This document shows positions 51,277-60,380 of a stretch of 64,000 bases of DNA, piece by piece (positions within the stretch are counted from its first letter, which is position 1; each line of letters starts with the position of its first letter). The translations under genes were made by a program, and so were the position numbers. The notes beneath the pieces were generated by a model. It was given only the letters and a program-made list of their open reading frames with translations, was not told the origin of the DNA and made no database searches. The DNA lies in contig CBDCIZ010000003.1 of the NCBI GenBank assembly GCA_965217685.1, forward strand, positions 744,001 through 808,000, written 5' to 3'. Source of the stretch: Aurantimonas sp965217685. Its GTDB lineage: Bacteria; Pseudomonadota; Alphaproteobacteria; Rhizobiales; Rhizobiaceae.

Positions 51277-52317
51277 CTATTCGATCAGGCCGAGTTCTCG
51301 CATCTGCTCGATCTGCGAATCGAGGATCTTTGTCGCAAGTTCGTTCCCCTTGGTCGCCTCCCGCCAGGCCTCGACCGCCTTGGTCCGCGCCGCCTTGACG
51401 TCGGATTCATCGAGAGTGACGACGGTCACGCCTTGTTTCTTGAAGGCTTCGAGAGCGGTCTTGTCGCTCTTGGTCTTGGCGTCCTGATAGGCGGCGGACA
51501 CGTCCTTCGCCGCCGTTGCGAGCGCGTCCTTATAGGCATCGGGCAACTGCTCGTAGGCCGCCTTGTTGGCGACGTAGGACGTTGCCGTGGTCGGCTGGTG
51601 AACGCCCGGCAGGATGATGAATTTCGCCACCTCTCCAAGACCGGCATCGAGATTGGCCTGCAAATCGCCGCGATCGGCGATGTCGATCAGGCCCTTGTCG
51701 AGAGCCGAGTAGACCTCGCTGGTCGGCAACGGAGACACCGCGACGCCGAACGTGCTCATGACGCTCGAGGCAAGGCCGACGAAACGGCCCTTTTTGCCCT
51801 GGAAATCGGCAATTTTCTCGATCTTCACCTTCGAATGGATCGGCTCCTGGTCGTAGATCGTGGGCGCGATGTATTGCAGGCCCGCCGGCGCATAGGCCTC
51901 CTGCGCCATTTCGAGGCCCCCACGCTTGTAGAACCAGTCCGCATATTGCTGAGATTCGGTGTAACCGAAGGGGATCGTGCTCGTGAAGGCGAGTGCCGGG
52001 ATCTTGCCGGCTTCGTAGCCGTCGAAGGTCTTCATGAGTTGGAACGCGCCACCGCGCACGGCGTCGAAGGCCTGGGCCGGCGGGACGATCTGACCGGCCG
52101 AAAACAGTTCGATCTTGAAATTGCCGTTCGTGAGTTTCGCCACTTCATCGACATACATCTGCTCGAACTTCTGCGGTGTGGTGCCGCCGTCCCAGAGCGC
52201 CTGCATGCGCCAGGAGACCTTTTCCTCCTGACCGAATGCCGCCGTCGCCGTTGCGGCTATGGCGATGACAGCGGCCGAAAGGCGTAGCATCGAGCGTCGG
52301 TTCAAATTGTCGTTCAT
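51277..52317 (-). CDS. dctP: TRAP transporter solute-binding protein (DctP type), mevalonate candidate
   Basis: A 346-residue binding protein from the ATG at 52317 (GAGGAA ahead). The leader MNDNLNRRSMLRLSAAVIAI is an N-terminal signal with an RRSML twin-Arg-like string, cleaved near TAAFGQ. The mature part has VSWRMQALWDGGTTPQKFEQ and TSEVYSALDKGLIDIADRGD, where typical DctP proteins have VDGQE. This marks the W-rich subgroup seen in mannitol/chloroaromatic- or mevalonate-type proteins. Its neighbour encodes HMG-CoA reductase, so mevalonate is the best guess for the ligand. Confidence 0.9.
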   Translation of the reverse strand: MNDNLNRRSMLRLSAAVIAIAATATAAFGQEEKVSWRMQALWDGGTTPQKFEQMYVDEVAKLTNGNFKIELFSAGQIVPPAQAFDAVRGGAFQLMKTFDGYEAGKIPALAFTSTIPFGYTESQQYADWFYKRGGLEMAQEAYAPAGLQYIAPTIYDQEPIHSKVKIEKIADFQGKKGRFVGLASSVMSTFGVAVSPLPTSEVYSALDKGLIDIADRGDLQANLDAGLGEVAKFIILPGVHQPTTATSYVANKAAYEQLPDAYKDALATAAKDVSAAYQDAKTKSDKTALEAFKKQGVTVVTLDESDVKAARTKAVEAWREATKGNELATKILDSQIEQMRELGLIE

Positions 52318-52370
52318 GTCATTCCTCCTCTTTGATTGATTTTGCGCGCCGCGACCTTGCCTGACGGCCG

Positions 52371-53687
52371 TCACGCCTCACCGCGCAGTTTCTCCAAAAG
52401 CGTCGCCGCTCGATCGGTCCGGACGTCTCCAGCCTTGGCAAGTTCTGCCGCAACCTTTTCGATCTCGGCGCCGACGGCACCGGCGGCGATCGCGATATTG
52501 CGAGCATGGAGCGCCATGTGACCGCGCTGAATGCCCTCCGTCGCGAGCGCCCTCAGCGCCGCCATGTTCTGCGCAAGCCCCACGGCGACAGTGACTTCCG
52601 CCAATTCCTGGGCGGTCTGAACGCCGAGAATTTTCAGGGCCGCCTGAGCCGCCGGATGTGTCCTGGTCGCTCCACCGACCAGGCCGACCGCCATCGGCAT
52701 CTCGATCGAGCCGACGAGGGCACCCTCGGTATCGACCTCCCATGCGGAAAGCGACGTGTAGAACCCGCTGCGGGCCGCATAGGCATGGGCACCCGCCTCG
52801 ATCGCCCGCCAGTCGTTGCCGGTCGCCACGATCACCGGATCGATGCCGTTCATGATGCCCTTGTTGTGGGTGGCAGCGCGGTAAGGGTCGATCGCGGCGA
52901 GTTCATAGGCGTCCATGATGCCGTCGATCATCCGGCGGCCGGAGAATTCCTTCGTCGCAAGGGATTGTTCGGGGATGCGAACTCGTGCCCGCGCCAGTCG
53001 CATGTCGGCGAGATTGGACAGGATGCGCAGGCGCACCGTGCCGCCGGTCAGTTCCTCGACCTTCGGCGCGACCGCCTCGGCCATGGTGTTGACGGCGTTG
53101 GCGCCCATGGCATCGCGGACATCGACGAGAAGATGCAGCACGATCATCGGTCCGCGAGCGCTTTGCGGGAAGACATGGACTTCGATGTCCTTGCAGCCGC
53201 CGCCGAGCTTGACGAGAAAGGCGTCGCGACTGTTGGCGATCGACAGGATTTCGTCACGCGCGGCAAGAAGTTTCAGCCGTGCGCCATACGGATCGGACAA
53301 GCCGACGACCTGTACCTGCGCCCGCATGACCGGCGCCGTCGACGAGGTTTGAAAGCCGCCATTGTCGCGGGCGATCCGGGCCATGTAGGAGGCGGCGGCG
53401 ACGACCGAAGGCTCCTCGACCACCATCGGGACCAGATAGTCCCGGCCATTGATCGTGAAGTTCGTGGCGATCCCGAGCGGGAGCTGGAACGTCCCGATGA
53501 CGTTCTCGATCATACCGTTGGCGCGAACTGGATCGAGCGCGCCGGGCTGGCCGAAAACCGCGATGTCATCATTGCCGAGCCCCGTCGCCTCGGCCAGCAT
53601 GCCGAGGCGCTCTTCGGGGGTCTTGTTGCGATAGCCTTCCAGGCGCGAATTCAAAGCCTGCCGCGCCTCGTCAGTCGCCTGTTCCAT
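52371..53687 (-). CDS. mvaA: Hydroxymethylglutaryl-CoA reductase, degradative (class II)
   Basis: A 438-residue class II HMG-CoA reductase. The catalytic set of the Pseudomonas mevalonii enzyme is visible: Glu61 in ENVIG, Lys276 in HNKGIMNG, Asp292 in TGNDWRAIEAGAHA and His394 in LHARN. The DAMGAN nucleotide motif is at 192-197. In catabolic bacteria it oxidises mevalonate with CoA and two NAD to HMG-CoA. No isoprenoid (mevalonate-pathway) kinases are near, and alphaproteobacteria normally make isoprenoids by the MEP route, so catabolism is the sensible role. It is first in a TRAP operon and faces a MocR gene. HMG-CoA lyase is not in the window. Confidence 0.93.
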   Translation of the reverse strand: MEQATDEARQALNSRLEGYRNKTPEERLGMLAEATGLGNDDIAVFGQPGALDPVRANGMIENVIGTFQLPLGIATNFTINGRDYLVPMVVEEPSVVAAASYMARIARDNGGFQTSSTAPVMRAQVQVVGLSDPYGARLKLLAARDEILSIANSRDAFLVKLGGGCKDIEVHVFPQSARGPMIVLHLLVDVRDAMGANAVNTMAEAVAPKVEELTGGTVRLRILSNLADMRLARARVRIPEQSLATKEFSGRRMIDGIMDAYELAAIDPYRAATHNKGIMNGIDPVIVATGNDWRAIEAGAHAYAARSGFYTSLSAWEVDTEGALVGSIEMPMAVGLVGGATRTHPAAQAALKILGVQTAQELAEVTVAVGLAQNMAALRALATEGIQRGHMALHARNIAIAAGAVGAEIEKVAAELAKAGDVRTDRAATLLEKLRGEA

Positions 53688-53726
53688 TTTTCCTCCCGCA
53701 GCATCTTGCCCTTGGATGCCGGGTGG

Positions 53727-53764
53727 AATTGTCCTATGATTTTGCTGACAATCAAGGGACAATT
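53727..53764. promoter_or_regulatory. Putative MocR operator
   Basis: AATTGTCC at 53727-53734 and GGACAATT at 53757-53764 are perfect inverted eight-base copies with centres 30 bases apart, three DNA turns. A further GACAATC lies between at 53747 in direct orientation to the second. MocR proteins bind such repeated half sites. Lies between the divergent HMG-CoA reductase and MocR genes. Confidence 0.5.
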
Positions 53765-53814
53765 ACCGCTGTTTTGACCGACACTGTCCCAGCAATAACA
53801 AGGTGACAGTTTGC

Positions 53815-55257
53815 ATGGGCACCGAACGGACACGGGTTGCAACAATCGTGGACGTGGTCTCCAGGCGTCTGGCCCAGGGCCGCTTCAAGATCGGCGAGCG
53901 CCTCCCGTCGGTCCGTCGAGCCGCCGAAGAACATGGCGTTTCCAAAAATACGATGGCCGAGGCCTACGATCAGTTGGTCGCTCAGGGATTGCTTCAGGCG
54001 AGAGCCGGATCCGGCTACTACGTCACGAAGAGAGACCTTCCCCGAGCCAATGGTCCCTCCCCGCATCTGGCGGCGGCGATCGATCGCATATCGCTGCTGC
54101 GTGAGCAGCTCGACCGACACTACGAGGTACGTCCCGGCGATGGCAGGCCGCCCGCATCATGGATGGAAGGTTCCGAGCTTCGACGTCATTTCGCCCGCCT
54201 GAAACCTGCAGATCCTGAGACGGACAGTTTCGGTTACGGCAGCGCGCGAGGGTTCGAGCCCCTGCGCGAGCGATTGCGGCTGATGCTGATGGAGCGCTCC
54301 ATCGCGGTCGAGCCCGACGGGCTGCTTTTGACCCATGGTGCCAACCATGGTTTGGATCTGATCATTCGCCATCTGCTCGAACCCGGCGACACGGTTTTCG
54401 TCGACGATCCAGGCTACTACCCGCTCTTTGCCAAGCTCGCCTTGAGCAAGGTCAACATGATTGGCGTTCGCCGCACGCCCGATGGCCCGGATATCGACGA
54501 TCTCAAGCAAAAGCTCGCCGCCTCGCGGCCGAAGCTCTTCTTCACGCAGTCGCAGGCCCATAACCCGACCGGCGGGTCGCTTTCGCCTCCCGTCGCGTTC
54601 GCAATTTTACAGGCAACGGAGCAATGGGGCACGCTCGTTGTCGAAAACGACGCGTTTGCCGACATCGTACCACCGGCCATGACTCGTTTGGCCGCGCTCG
54701 ATCAGCTTAATCGGGTGATCTATGTCGGGACCTTCTCGAAGACGCTGTCCGCCAGCCTGCGCTGCGGGTTTCTCGCCGGGCATCCTTCACTCGTTCGTCC
54801 GCTGACGGACATCAAGATGTTGACCACCGTCGCGACGTCCGACTACGTCGAGCGCTTCGTTTTCAAATTGATCCAGAGCGGGCAGTATCTTCGCCACCTC
54901 AGACGTCTGCGGTCCCGTATCGAAAATGCTAACGCTGCGGCGGCAACGGAGCTCGAAACCGTGGGCCTGAAGGTCAACCCGAGCAAAGTGCCGGGTTTCT
55001 ATCTTTGGGGCGAGTTCGACGAGGGGATCGATGAACTCAAGCTATGCCAGGCGGCCGCCCGCGAAAGCATCTTTCTCGCGCCGGGCAGCGTGTTCTCGCC
55101 GAACAGAACTGACGGCGCCCGCGCGGCAATTCGCGTGAATGTCGCCTACGGCGCTGATCCGCGCCTGCTCGATTTTCTCGGACGCGCGCTTGGATCGCAT
55201 GGGTCCGTGAGAAGAAGCCGCAACGGCTCACTTGGTCCATATGGTTCGTCGACATGA
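53815..55257 (+). CDS. MocR/PdxR-type GntR regulator with aminotransferase domain
   Basis: A 480-residue fusion. The N-terminal GntR winged helix reads RFKIGERLPSVRRAAEEHGV and SKNTMAEAYDQLVAQGLLQA. The C-terminal fold-type I aminotransferase domain has GANHGLDLIIRHLLEPGDTV, VDDPGYYPLF, NPTGGSLSP and the PLP Lys in GTFSKTLSASLRCGF. It binds PLP and usually an amino acid or a related ligand. The start at 53815 is chosen over a GTG at 53803. It is divergent from the HMG-CoA reductase-TRAP operon, an unusual regulator for a mevalonate module because mevalonate has no amino group. Confidence 0.92.
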   Translation: MGTERTRVATIVDVVSRRLAQGRFKIGERLPSVRRAAEEHGVSKNTMAEAYDQLVAQGLLQARAGSGYYVTKRDLPRANGPSPHLAAAIDRISLLREQLDRHYEVRPGDGRPPASWMEGSELRRHFARLKPADPETDSFGYGSARGFEPLRERLRLMLMERSIAVEPDGLLLTHGANHGLDLIIRHLLEPGDTVFVDDPGYYPLFAKLALSKVNMIGVRRTPDGPDIDDLKQKLAASRPKLFFTQSQAHNPTGGSLSPPVAFAILQATEQWGTLVVENDAFADIVPPAMTRLAALDQLNRVIYVGTFSKTLSASLRCGFLAGHPSLVRPLTDIKMLTTVATSDYVERFVFKLIQSGQYLRHLRRLRSRIENANAAAATELETVGLKVNPSKVPGFYLWGEFDEGIDELKLCQAAARESIFLAPGSVFSPNRTDGARAAIRVNVAYGADPRLLDFLGRALGSHGSVRRSRNGSLGPYGSST

Positions 55258-55287
55258 CGCCGCAGGGCGACCGAACGATCGATCGTG

Positions 55288-57915
55288 TCAATCGGTCGGC
55301 GATGCCGCTTTCGATTGGTTGGGCGGTGGGCCGAGGAACGCCGGCACCACCAGAAAGGCGGCGATAAGGGTGAACACCAGAGAGATCGCCAGAAGTTCGC
55401 CCATGGAGGAGGTTCCTGGGTGGCTCGAGGCCCAAAGGCTCCCGAAGGCCGTCCCCGTCGTCAGTGCCGAGAAAAAGATCGCCCGCGTCAGCGACGAGGC
55501 CAGAACGTCGGAGACGCCCGATCGCCAGGCGATCAGATAGTAGATGTGAAAGGCGACGCCGACGCCGAACATCAGCGGCAATGCAATGATGTTGGCAAAG
55601 TTCAGCGGCAAGCCGATCGCCGAGGAAAATTCCAGTGTCCAGAAGCCGGCAAGCACCAGCGGACCCAGCGCCAGCACCACGTCGCTCAGCCGGCGCAGCG
55701 CAATCCACAGGATGATGGTGATTGCAACGAGCGCGAACAGCCCCGCCTGCAGGAAGGCCCTGACAATCACCTTGCCCGCCTCGGTGATGCCGATCGGCGG
55801 TCCCGACGCGTTCGGTGCCACGGTGCGCACCGCATCGGCAAAGCGCTGCAGAACGGCGTTGTCGTTGGAATCGCCGGTGGGCGAGATCTCAATGCGCGCG
55901 CGTCCGTCCGCGGCCACCCAGTCCGTCACGAGTTCAGCCGGCAGATCGCGCCGTGTGACCGTCTCGGCCGACAGCGACGTCTTCAGGTTCGCAACCAGTT
56001 GCGGAAAATATTCAAAGACCGCGCCTTGCGCCCGCTCGCGCACCTCCGGCGAGGCATCGGCGAGACGCCCCAGCACCTGACCCAGATTCTTCATTGCACC
56101 GGCGACCGGTCGATCGATCGCGTCCGACGCCTCAGCCAGGCCCTTCGAGGCCTGGCTCAGCGCCGCGGCCGTCTCTTCGTCGGCCGAGGCCGGCGCTGCC
56201 TTGTCCGGGGCAAAAACCGGTTGCAATGCCGCCCTCGCCTCCTGGATCAACCCCAGCTTCTCCGCCTGGTTCTGCGGCAGGAACGTCGCAAGGCTCACCG
56301 TCCGGGCGACCTCGGGCAGCGCGTCGAGACGCGTGGCCATCGGCGCGATGTCGGCTTCGCTCTGTACCAGCACCTCCAGCTTGTTCGGTGCGGTCTCGGA
56401 CTTGCGCGACAGATCGAGGAAGGTCGCGACACTTTCCACCGTCTGGCTGCGCAGATTCATCGGATTGGAATCGAAACGCAACGCAACGAGCGACGGCACG
56501 CCGGCGAGCGTCGCAAGGACCGTGAGCGCGATCAGCAACGTGCGGTGACCGGCGATGAAATGGTCGACGCGGGCGAGCGCGCGCGTTTCCAGGGGGCGCG
56601 TTTCCTCGGGCAGCCGCATCACCGTCATCAGCGCCGGCAGCACCGTGAGGCTCGCGACATAGGCGACGATCATTCCGATGCCGGCAATCAGCCCAAGCTC
56701 AGAGACGCCGCGAAACTGCGTCGGCAGGAACGAAAAGAAGCCGGCGAGCAGCGAGGCCGCGGCGAGAGTCAGCGAGAGGCCCACTGCGCGGGTCGCCGAG
56801 AGGATCGCCGGCTGCAGCCTCGAGCTTTCGGTTCCCTGCGCCGCAAAGCGTTCGGCGCGATAGCGTGTCGACAGCTGGATGCCGAAATCGACGCCGAGGC
56901 CGATGAACAGAACTGCGAAGGCGACCGAAATCAGATTGAGTTCGCCAACGAGCAGGAGACCCAGCGCGAAGGTCACGACCAGGCCGACGACGAGCGTCGC
57001 CAGCACCGACAGGATCAGACGGCCGGAACGGAGCGCCAGGAACAGGAGGACGGCGATGGCGAGCACCGTCAGCGCGCCGTTGAGGCCGGCGTTCTGAGCG
57101 ACCGTCGCAAACTCTTCGTCGGCGAGTGGCACCGGTCCCGTCAGCCGCAACTCGATGCCGTTGTCGGCGGTGACGCCCGCATCCGCCGCGATCTGGCGCA
57201 GGACCCCGATCGCCTGTGCGCCCGGCTCCAGAGCATTGTAGTCGAGGACCGGTTGGGCAAGGACGATCTGCTGCTGGTTGTCGCCGCGCGCAGCGGAGTC
57301 CGCCGTAAACGCATTCTGCCACGATAGCTGGGCCGGGTCGCCGTCGAACACCGCCTGCAGCGTGTCGGCAAGCGACGTGAAAAGCGGTGCCACGCCCGAG
57401 AGTATCTCCACGTTCCCGCCGCTGCCGCCGGCGCCCTCCGTCAGAAGGCCGGTGATCGTCTGGGCCAGGCCCCGCAGCGTCGGATCGCGCTCAAGCGCTC
57501 CGATCAGGGGTGCTGCGCCCTCGATTTGCCGGGTCAATGCCGCAACACGCTCCTGCGGCAGGAGCAAAAGCCCGTTCTTGGCGAAGAATGGCAGCGTCTC
57601 AGGTTGGCGCACGAAGCGGAAAAGGTCGGGGCGTGCAGCAAGGCCCGCCACCAATCTGCCCGCAGCGTTTTCCGCAGCTTCCGGCGTTGCCGTGTTGATC
57701 ACGGCGACGATCAGGTCCTGAGTCTGGGGGAAGGCCTGCGCGAAGACAATCTCGTCCTGGCGATAGGACACCTTCGACGAAATCAGCTTGTTCGTATCGG
57801 TGGTGATCGCGAAGTGCGTGACCACATAGAAGAGCGACAGGCCGGTCAGAACGACGCCAAATGCGATAACCAGCCAGGGCCTGCGCACGCAGCGGGCAAC
57901 GATTGTCTCGATCAC
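55288..57915 (-). CDS. hpnN: Hopanoid transporter HpnN (RND/MMPL family)
   Basis: An 875-residue RND protein from the GTG at 57915. It has two repeats of one plus five membrane segments with large periplasmic loops after the first and seventh. The first RND core is FIGLGVDFGIQLSTRYRAER, the second LMFGVGVAFHIYYLIAWRSG. HpnN moves hopanoids to the outer membrane in Rhodopseudomonas and Methylobacterium. It is divergent from hpnH, with a 430-base shared promoter region, and converges on the MocR gene. A long frame on the opposite strand is a GC shadow. Confidence 0.93.
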   Translation of the reverse strand: MIETIVARCVRRPWLVIAFGVVLTGLSLFYVVTHFAITTDTNKLISSKVSYRQDEIVFAQAFPQTQDLIVAVINTATPEAAENAAGRLVAGLAARPDLFRFVRQPETLPFFAKNGLLLLPQERVAALTRQIEGAAPLIGALERDPTLRGLAQTITGLLTEGAGGSGGNVEILSGVAPLFTSLADTLQAVFDGDPAQLSWQNAFTADSAARGDNQQQIVLAQPVLDYNALEPGAQAIGVLRQIAADAGVTADNGIELRLTGPVPLADEEFATVAQNAGLNGALTVLAIAVLLFLALRSGRLILSVLATLVVGLVVTFALGLLLVGELNLISVAFAVLFIGLGVDFGIQLSTRYRAERFAAQGTESSRLQPAILSATRAVGLSLTLAAASLLAGFFSFLPTQFRGVSELGLIAGIGMIVAYVASLTVLPALMTVMRLPEETRPLETRALARVDHFIAGHRTLLIALTVLATLAGVPSLVALRFDSNPMNLRSQTVESVATFLDLSRKSETAPNKLEVLVQSEADIAPMATRLDALPEVARTVSLATFLPQNQAEKLGLIQEARAALQPVFAPDKAAPASADEETAAALSQASKGLAEASDAIDRPVAGAMKNLGQVLGRLADASPEVRERAQGAVFEYFPQLVANLKTSLSAETVTRRDLPAELVTDWVAADGRARIEISPTGDSNDNAVLQRFADAVRTVAPNASGPPIGITEAGKVIVRAFLQAGLFALVAITIILWIALRRLSDVVLALGPLVLAGFWTLEFSSAIGLPLNFANIIALPLMFGVGVAFHIYYLIAWRSGVSDVLASSLTRAIFFSALTTGTAFGSLWASSHPGTSSMGELLAISLVFTLIAAFLVVPAFLGPPPNQSKAASPTD

Positions 57916-58345
57916 TGAACAACTCTTGCAGGCATTGCCGCGGCGTGGATTGGGCCTCCGCGGAGGTTGATCCCTAAACGGACGCGCCGGCCCGATCAAG
58001 CCAATCCGAGACCGGAGCAGCGCGCAACCGGTCTTTTTCCGTCCGCCCTCCAGCGGCCTGCGGAGGTCTGTCGAGTGCCCCGTTCATGGCAAGGGCCTCA
58101 TCGATCATTGACCACGACACTTGCTGGATGAAACCGGCAAGTCGAAACTTAATGTTGCGGCGCAACCGCACGGGCAGCAAAACCGTTGGGCCAAGCATGA
58201 AACGAACGGGGCACAATTGCGAGGTCAACAGACTTTCGTCGCAAAACCGGTTATGATGCGGCTTACACGCACATGCCGCCAGGCTGCCGCAGAACACCAT
58301 GTCATCCGCCGTGTCGATAGACGCATCTTTTAGGATTTTGCCGCC
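57916..58345. other. Divergent promoter region of hpnN and hpnH
   Basis: The 430 bases between the two hopanoid genes have no convincing gene. A minus-strand frame at 57974-58402 has no domain and overlaps the start of hpnH. Expected to hold promoters for both genes, but I see no consensus strong enough to list. Confidence 0.5.
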
Positions 58346-59533
58346 GTGTCCATTCCTCTTCGCCAGGCCGTCGCCGTCGGCAGCTATATCTTCCGCCAGC
58401 ACCTCAAGGGCAACAAGCGCTATCCGCTGGTGCTGATGCTGGAGCCGCTGTTCCGCTGCAACCTGGCCTGCGCCGGCTGCGGCAAGATCGACTACCCCGA
58501 CGAGATCCTGAACAAGCGTCTATCGAATGACGAGATGGTCGGCGCGGCCGAGGAATGTGGCGCCCCCGTTGTCGTCATCGCCGGTGGCGAGCCTCTCATC
58601 CACAAGGAGTTGCCGGCGACGGTCGCGGAGCTCATCAAGCGTCGCAAGACGACCATCGTCTGCACCAACGCGCTGCTGATGGCCAAGAAGATCGACGCCT
58701 ACAAGCCGAGCCCGTATTTTACCTGGTCGATCCATCTCGACGGCGACCGGCAGATGCACGACGCCTCGGTCTGCCAGGAGGGCGTCTTCGACAAGGCGGT
58801 AGACGCGATCAAGCTCGCCAAGGAGCGCGGCTTCCGCGTCACCATCAACGCGACCTTCTTCAACAACGCCGAACCCGAAAAGATCGCAGCCTTCTTCGAC
58901 GAGGCGTCGGCCCTCGGCCTCGACGGCCTTACCGTTTCACCGGGCTATGCCTATGAGCGCGCACCCGACCAGCAACACTTTCTCAACCGCACCAAGACCA
59001 AGGAGATCTTCCGCGACGTCTTTCGCCGTGGCCAGGGCGGCAAGCGCTGGAAGTTCAATCAGTCCTCGCTGTTCCTCGATTTCCTTGCCGGCAACCAGTC
59101 CTACGAATGCACGCCCTGGGGCAATCCGACGCGCACCGTCTTTGGCTGGCAGAAGCCTTGCTACCTGCTCGGCGAAGGCTACGCCGCGACCTTCAAGGAG
59201 TTGATGGAGGACACCAACTGGGACTCCTACGGCACCGGCAATTACGAAAAGTGCGCCGACTGCATGGTCCACTCGGGCTTCGAGGCGAGCGCCGTCGAGG
59301 ACGCCTTCCGCCATCCGCTGAAGGCCGCCCGCGTCGCGATGTTCGGTGTGAAGACGGACGGCCCGATGGCGCCCGACATCTCGCTCGAGAACCAGCGCCC
59401 GGCCGAATACGTCTTTGCCGACAACGTCCAGCTGAAGCTATCGGAAATGCGCGAGCAGAATGCCGCAAACGCCGCCAAGGTTTCAGCTAAGATGGCCGAG
59501 GCCCGCACCAAGCAGACGGCGGACGCGGCGTAG
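58346..59533 (+). CDS. hpnH: Adenosyl-hopene transferase HpnH (radical SAM)
   Basis: A 395-residue radical SAM enzyme. The cluster motif CNLACAGC gives Cys38, Cys42 and Cys45. VVVIAGGEPLIHKELPATVA follows as the SAM-binding GGEP loop, and the C-terminal SPASM-like cysteines are in KCADCMVHSGFEASAVEDAF. HpnH joins adenosine to hopene, the first step of C35 hopanoid side-chain synthesis. The start is a GTG. Its last 51 bases overlap the end of hpnG on the other strand. Confidence 0.96.
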   Translation: MSIPLRQAVAVGSYIFRQHLKGNKRYPLVLMLEPLFRCNLACAGCGKIDYPDEILNKRLSNDEMVGAAEECGAPVVVIAGGEPLIHKELPATVAELIKRRKTTIVCTNALLMAKKIDAYKPSPYFTWSIHLDGDRQMHDASVCQEGVFDKAVDAIKLAKERGFRVTINATFFNNAEPEKIAAFFDEASALGLDGLTVSPGYAYERAPDQQHFLNRTKTKEIFRDVFRRGQGGKRWKFNQSSLFLDFLAGNQSYECTPWGNPTRTVFGWQKPCYLLGEGYAATFKELMEDTNWDSYGTGNYEKCADCMVHSGFEASAVEDAFRHPLKAARVAMFGVKTDGPMAPDISLENQRPAEYVFADNVQLKLSEMREQNAANAAKVSAKMAEARTKQTADAA

Positions 59534-60169
59534 GGCTAAAAGCGCCTGCGCCGTTGCGACCGCCGTCCCCGGCAAGAGCGCCAGCTGTCCGGGCCGTGAA
59601 ACGAGTTCGCGACCGATCGTCCTGAAATCGAGCCGCCCGTCCGCCCTGATCGCACTGATCGCCAGCGGCGGCAAGTCGTGGTTGAACCGGTCGCAGACCA
59701 CCCGCAACGTCACGAAGGGCAAGCCGTGGCGTGCCGCAAAGGCGCTGGCAAGATGCGACTCCGTGTCGACCGCGATGGCGCCCGATGCCGCGGCGACGAT
59801 CCGCTTTTCGCGCGTCGTCGCAACTGGCGTATTGCTGGCAAGCAGCAGGCCCCGTTTGACCGCGATGCCGGCAGTGGCCAGGCGGCCCGCCAGATGGTCC
59901 GAAACCTTCCGGTCGCACGGCCTGCCGGACTCGGTCCCCCGAACGACGCGCGTCGCAACGACGAGATCGCCGACGTTGAGCGCCGGATCGAGCCCGCCGG
60001 CCAGGCCGAAGCTGACCACGGCCGCAAAATCGCTTCCGGCGACATTGGCCAACTGACGGTCAAGCGCTGCGGGCGGCGCGGCGATCACCGTCACGCCCTC
60101 GCCGGCCGCGATGCGCGCTTCGACTGCAAGGCCGCAGACGACGAGAACGGTCGCGCCAGAACCGGTCAT
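59483..60169 (-). CDS. hpnG: Hopanoid-associated phosphorylase HpnG
   Basis: A 228-residue nucleoside-phosphorylase-like protein from the ATG at 60169. Visible features are VVCGLAVEARIAAG, AVVSFGLAGGLDPALNVGDL (phosphate-binding loop) and AVDTESHLASAFAARHGLPF with the catalytic-type Glu. HpnG removes adenine from adenosylhopane to give ribosylhopane. It converges with and overlaps hpnH by 51 bases. The usual hpnG-hpnH order is codirectional, so this is a local rearrangement. Confidence 0.9.
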   Translation of the reverse strand: MTGSGATVLVVCGLAVEARIAAGEGVTVIAAPPAALDRQLANVAGSDFAAVVSFGLAGGLDPALNVGDLVVATRVVRGTESGRPCDRKVSDHLAGRLATAGIAVKRGLLLASNTPVATTREKRIVAAASGAIAVDTESHLASAFAARHGLPFVTLRVVCDRFNHDLPPLAISAIRADGRLDFRTIGRELVSRPGQLALLPGTAVATAQALLALRRVRRLLGAGLGHLS

Positions 60170-60224
60170 CGCATGACACGTATCGTTCGATGCAAAAAAA
60201 CCTGCGGACGTCCGAACACCCGTC

Positions 60225-60250
60225 GCCCTCTTCCGCGAACGGGAAAGGGC
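60225..60250. repeat. Imperfect palindrome upstream of hpnG
   Basis: GCCCTCTTCCGCGAACGGGAAAGGGC folds to a hairpin with mismatches (described by its arms GCCCT and AGGGC). A similar but perfect element lies at 60344-60367. Looks like a member of a rhizobial-type palindromic repeat family. Confidence 0.4.
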
Positions 60251-60343
60251 GGGAGATCCGAAGGAACGGACGAGTGAGGACATCCACAGGGCCCAATGCG
60301 TGAGAGTTTGGCGCCTTTCATCCCCCTCATTCCCCTGCCGGGG

Positions 60344-60367
60344 CCTTCTCCCGCAAGCGGGAGAAGG
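60344..60367. repeat. Perfect palindromic element between hpnG and squalene-hopene cyclase genes
   Basis: Arms CCTTCTCCCGC and GCGGGAGAAGG flank an AA centre, giving an 11-base perfect stem. This sequence type (CTTCTCCCGCxxGCGGGAGAAG) is a widespread intergenic repeat in Rhizobiales and could terminate the cyclase transcript. Confidence 0.6.
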
Positions 60368-60380
60368 GAAAGCTGCTCCC

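Noticed and set aside
52362..52373. TGACGGCCGTCA palindrome at the HMG-CoA reductase stop
   Set aside because: Continuous palindrome without loop, inside the operon and overlapping the stop codon; no sign of an operator or terminator.
55285..57327. 680-codon plus-strand frame opposite hpnN
   Set aside because: Arg/Gln/Asp-rich low-complexity translation typical of the antisense of a GC-rich membrane-protein gene; hpnN on the other strand is certain.
57974..58402. 142-codon minus-strand frame between hpnN and hpnH
   Set aside because: No domain, poor start, and it overlaps the well-supported hpnH start.
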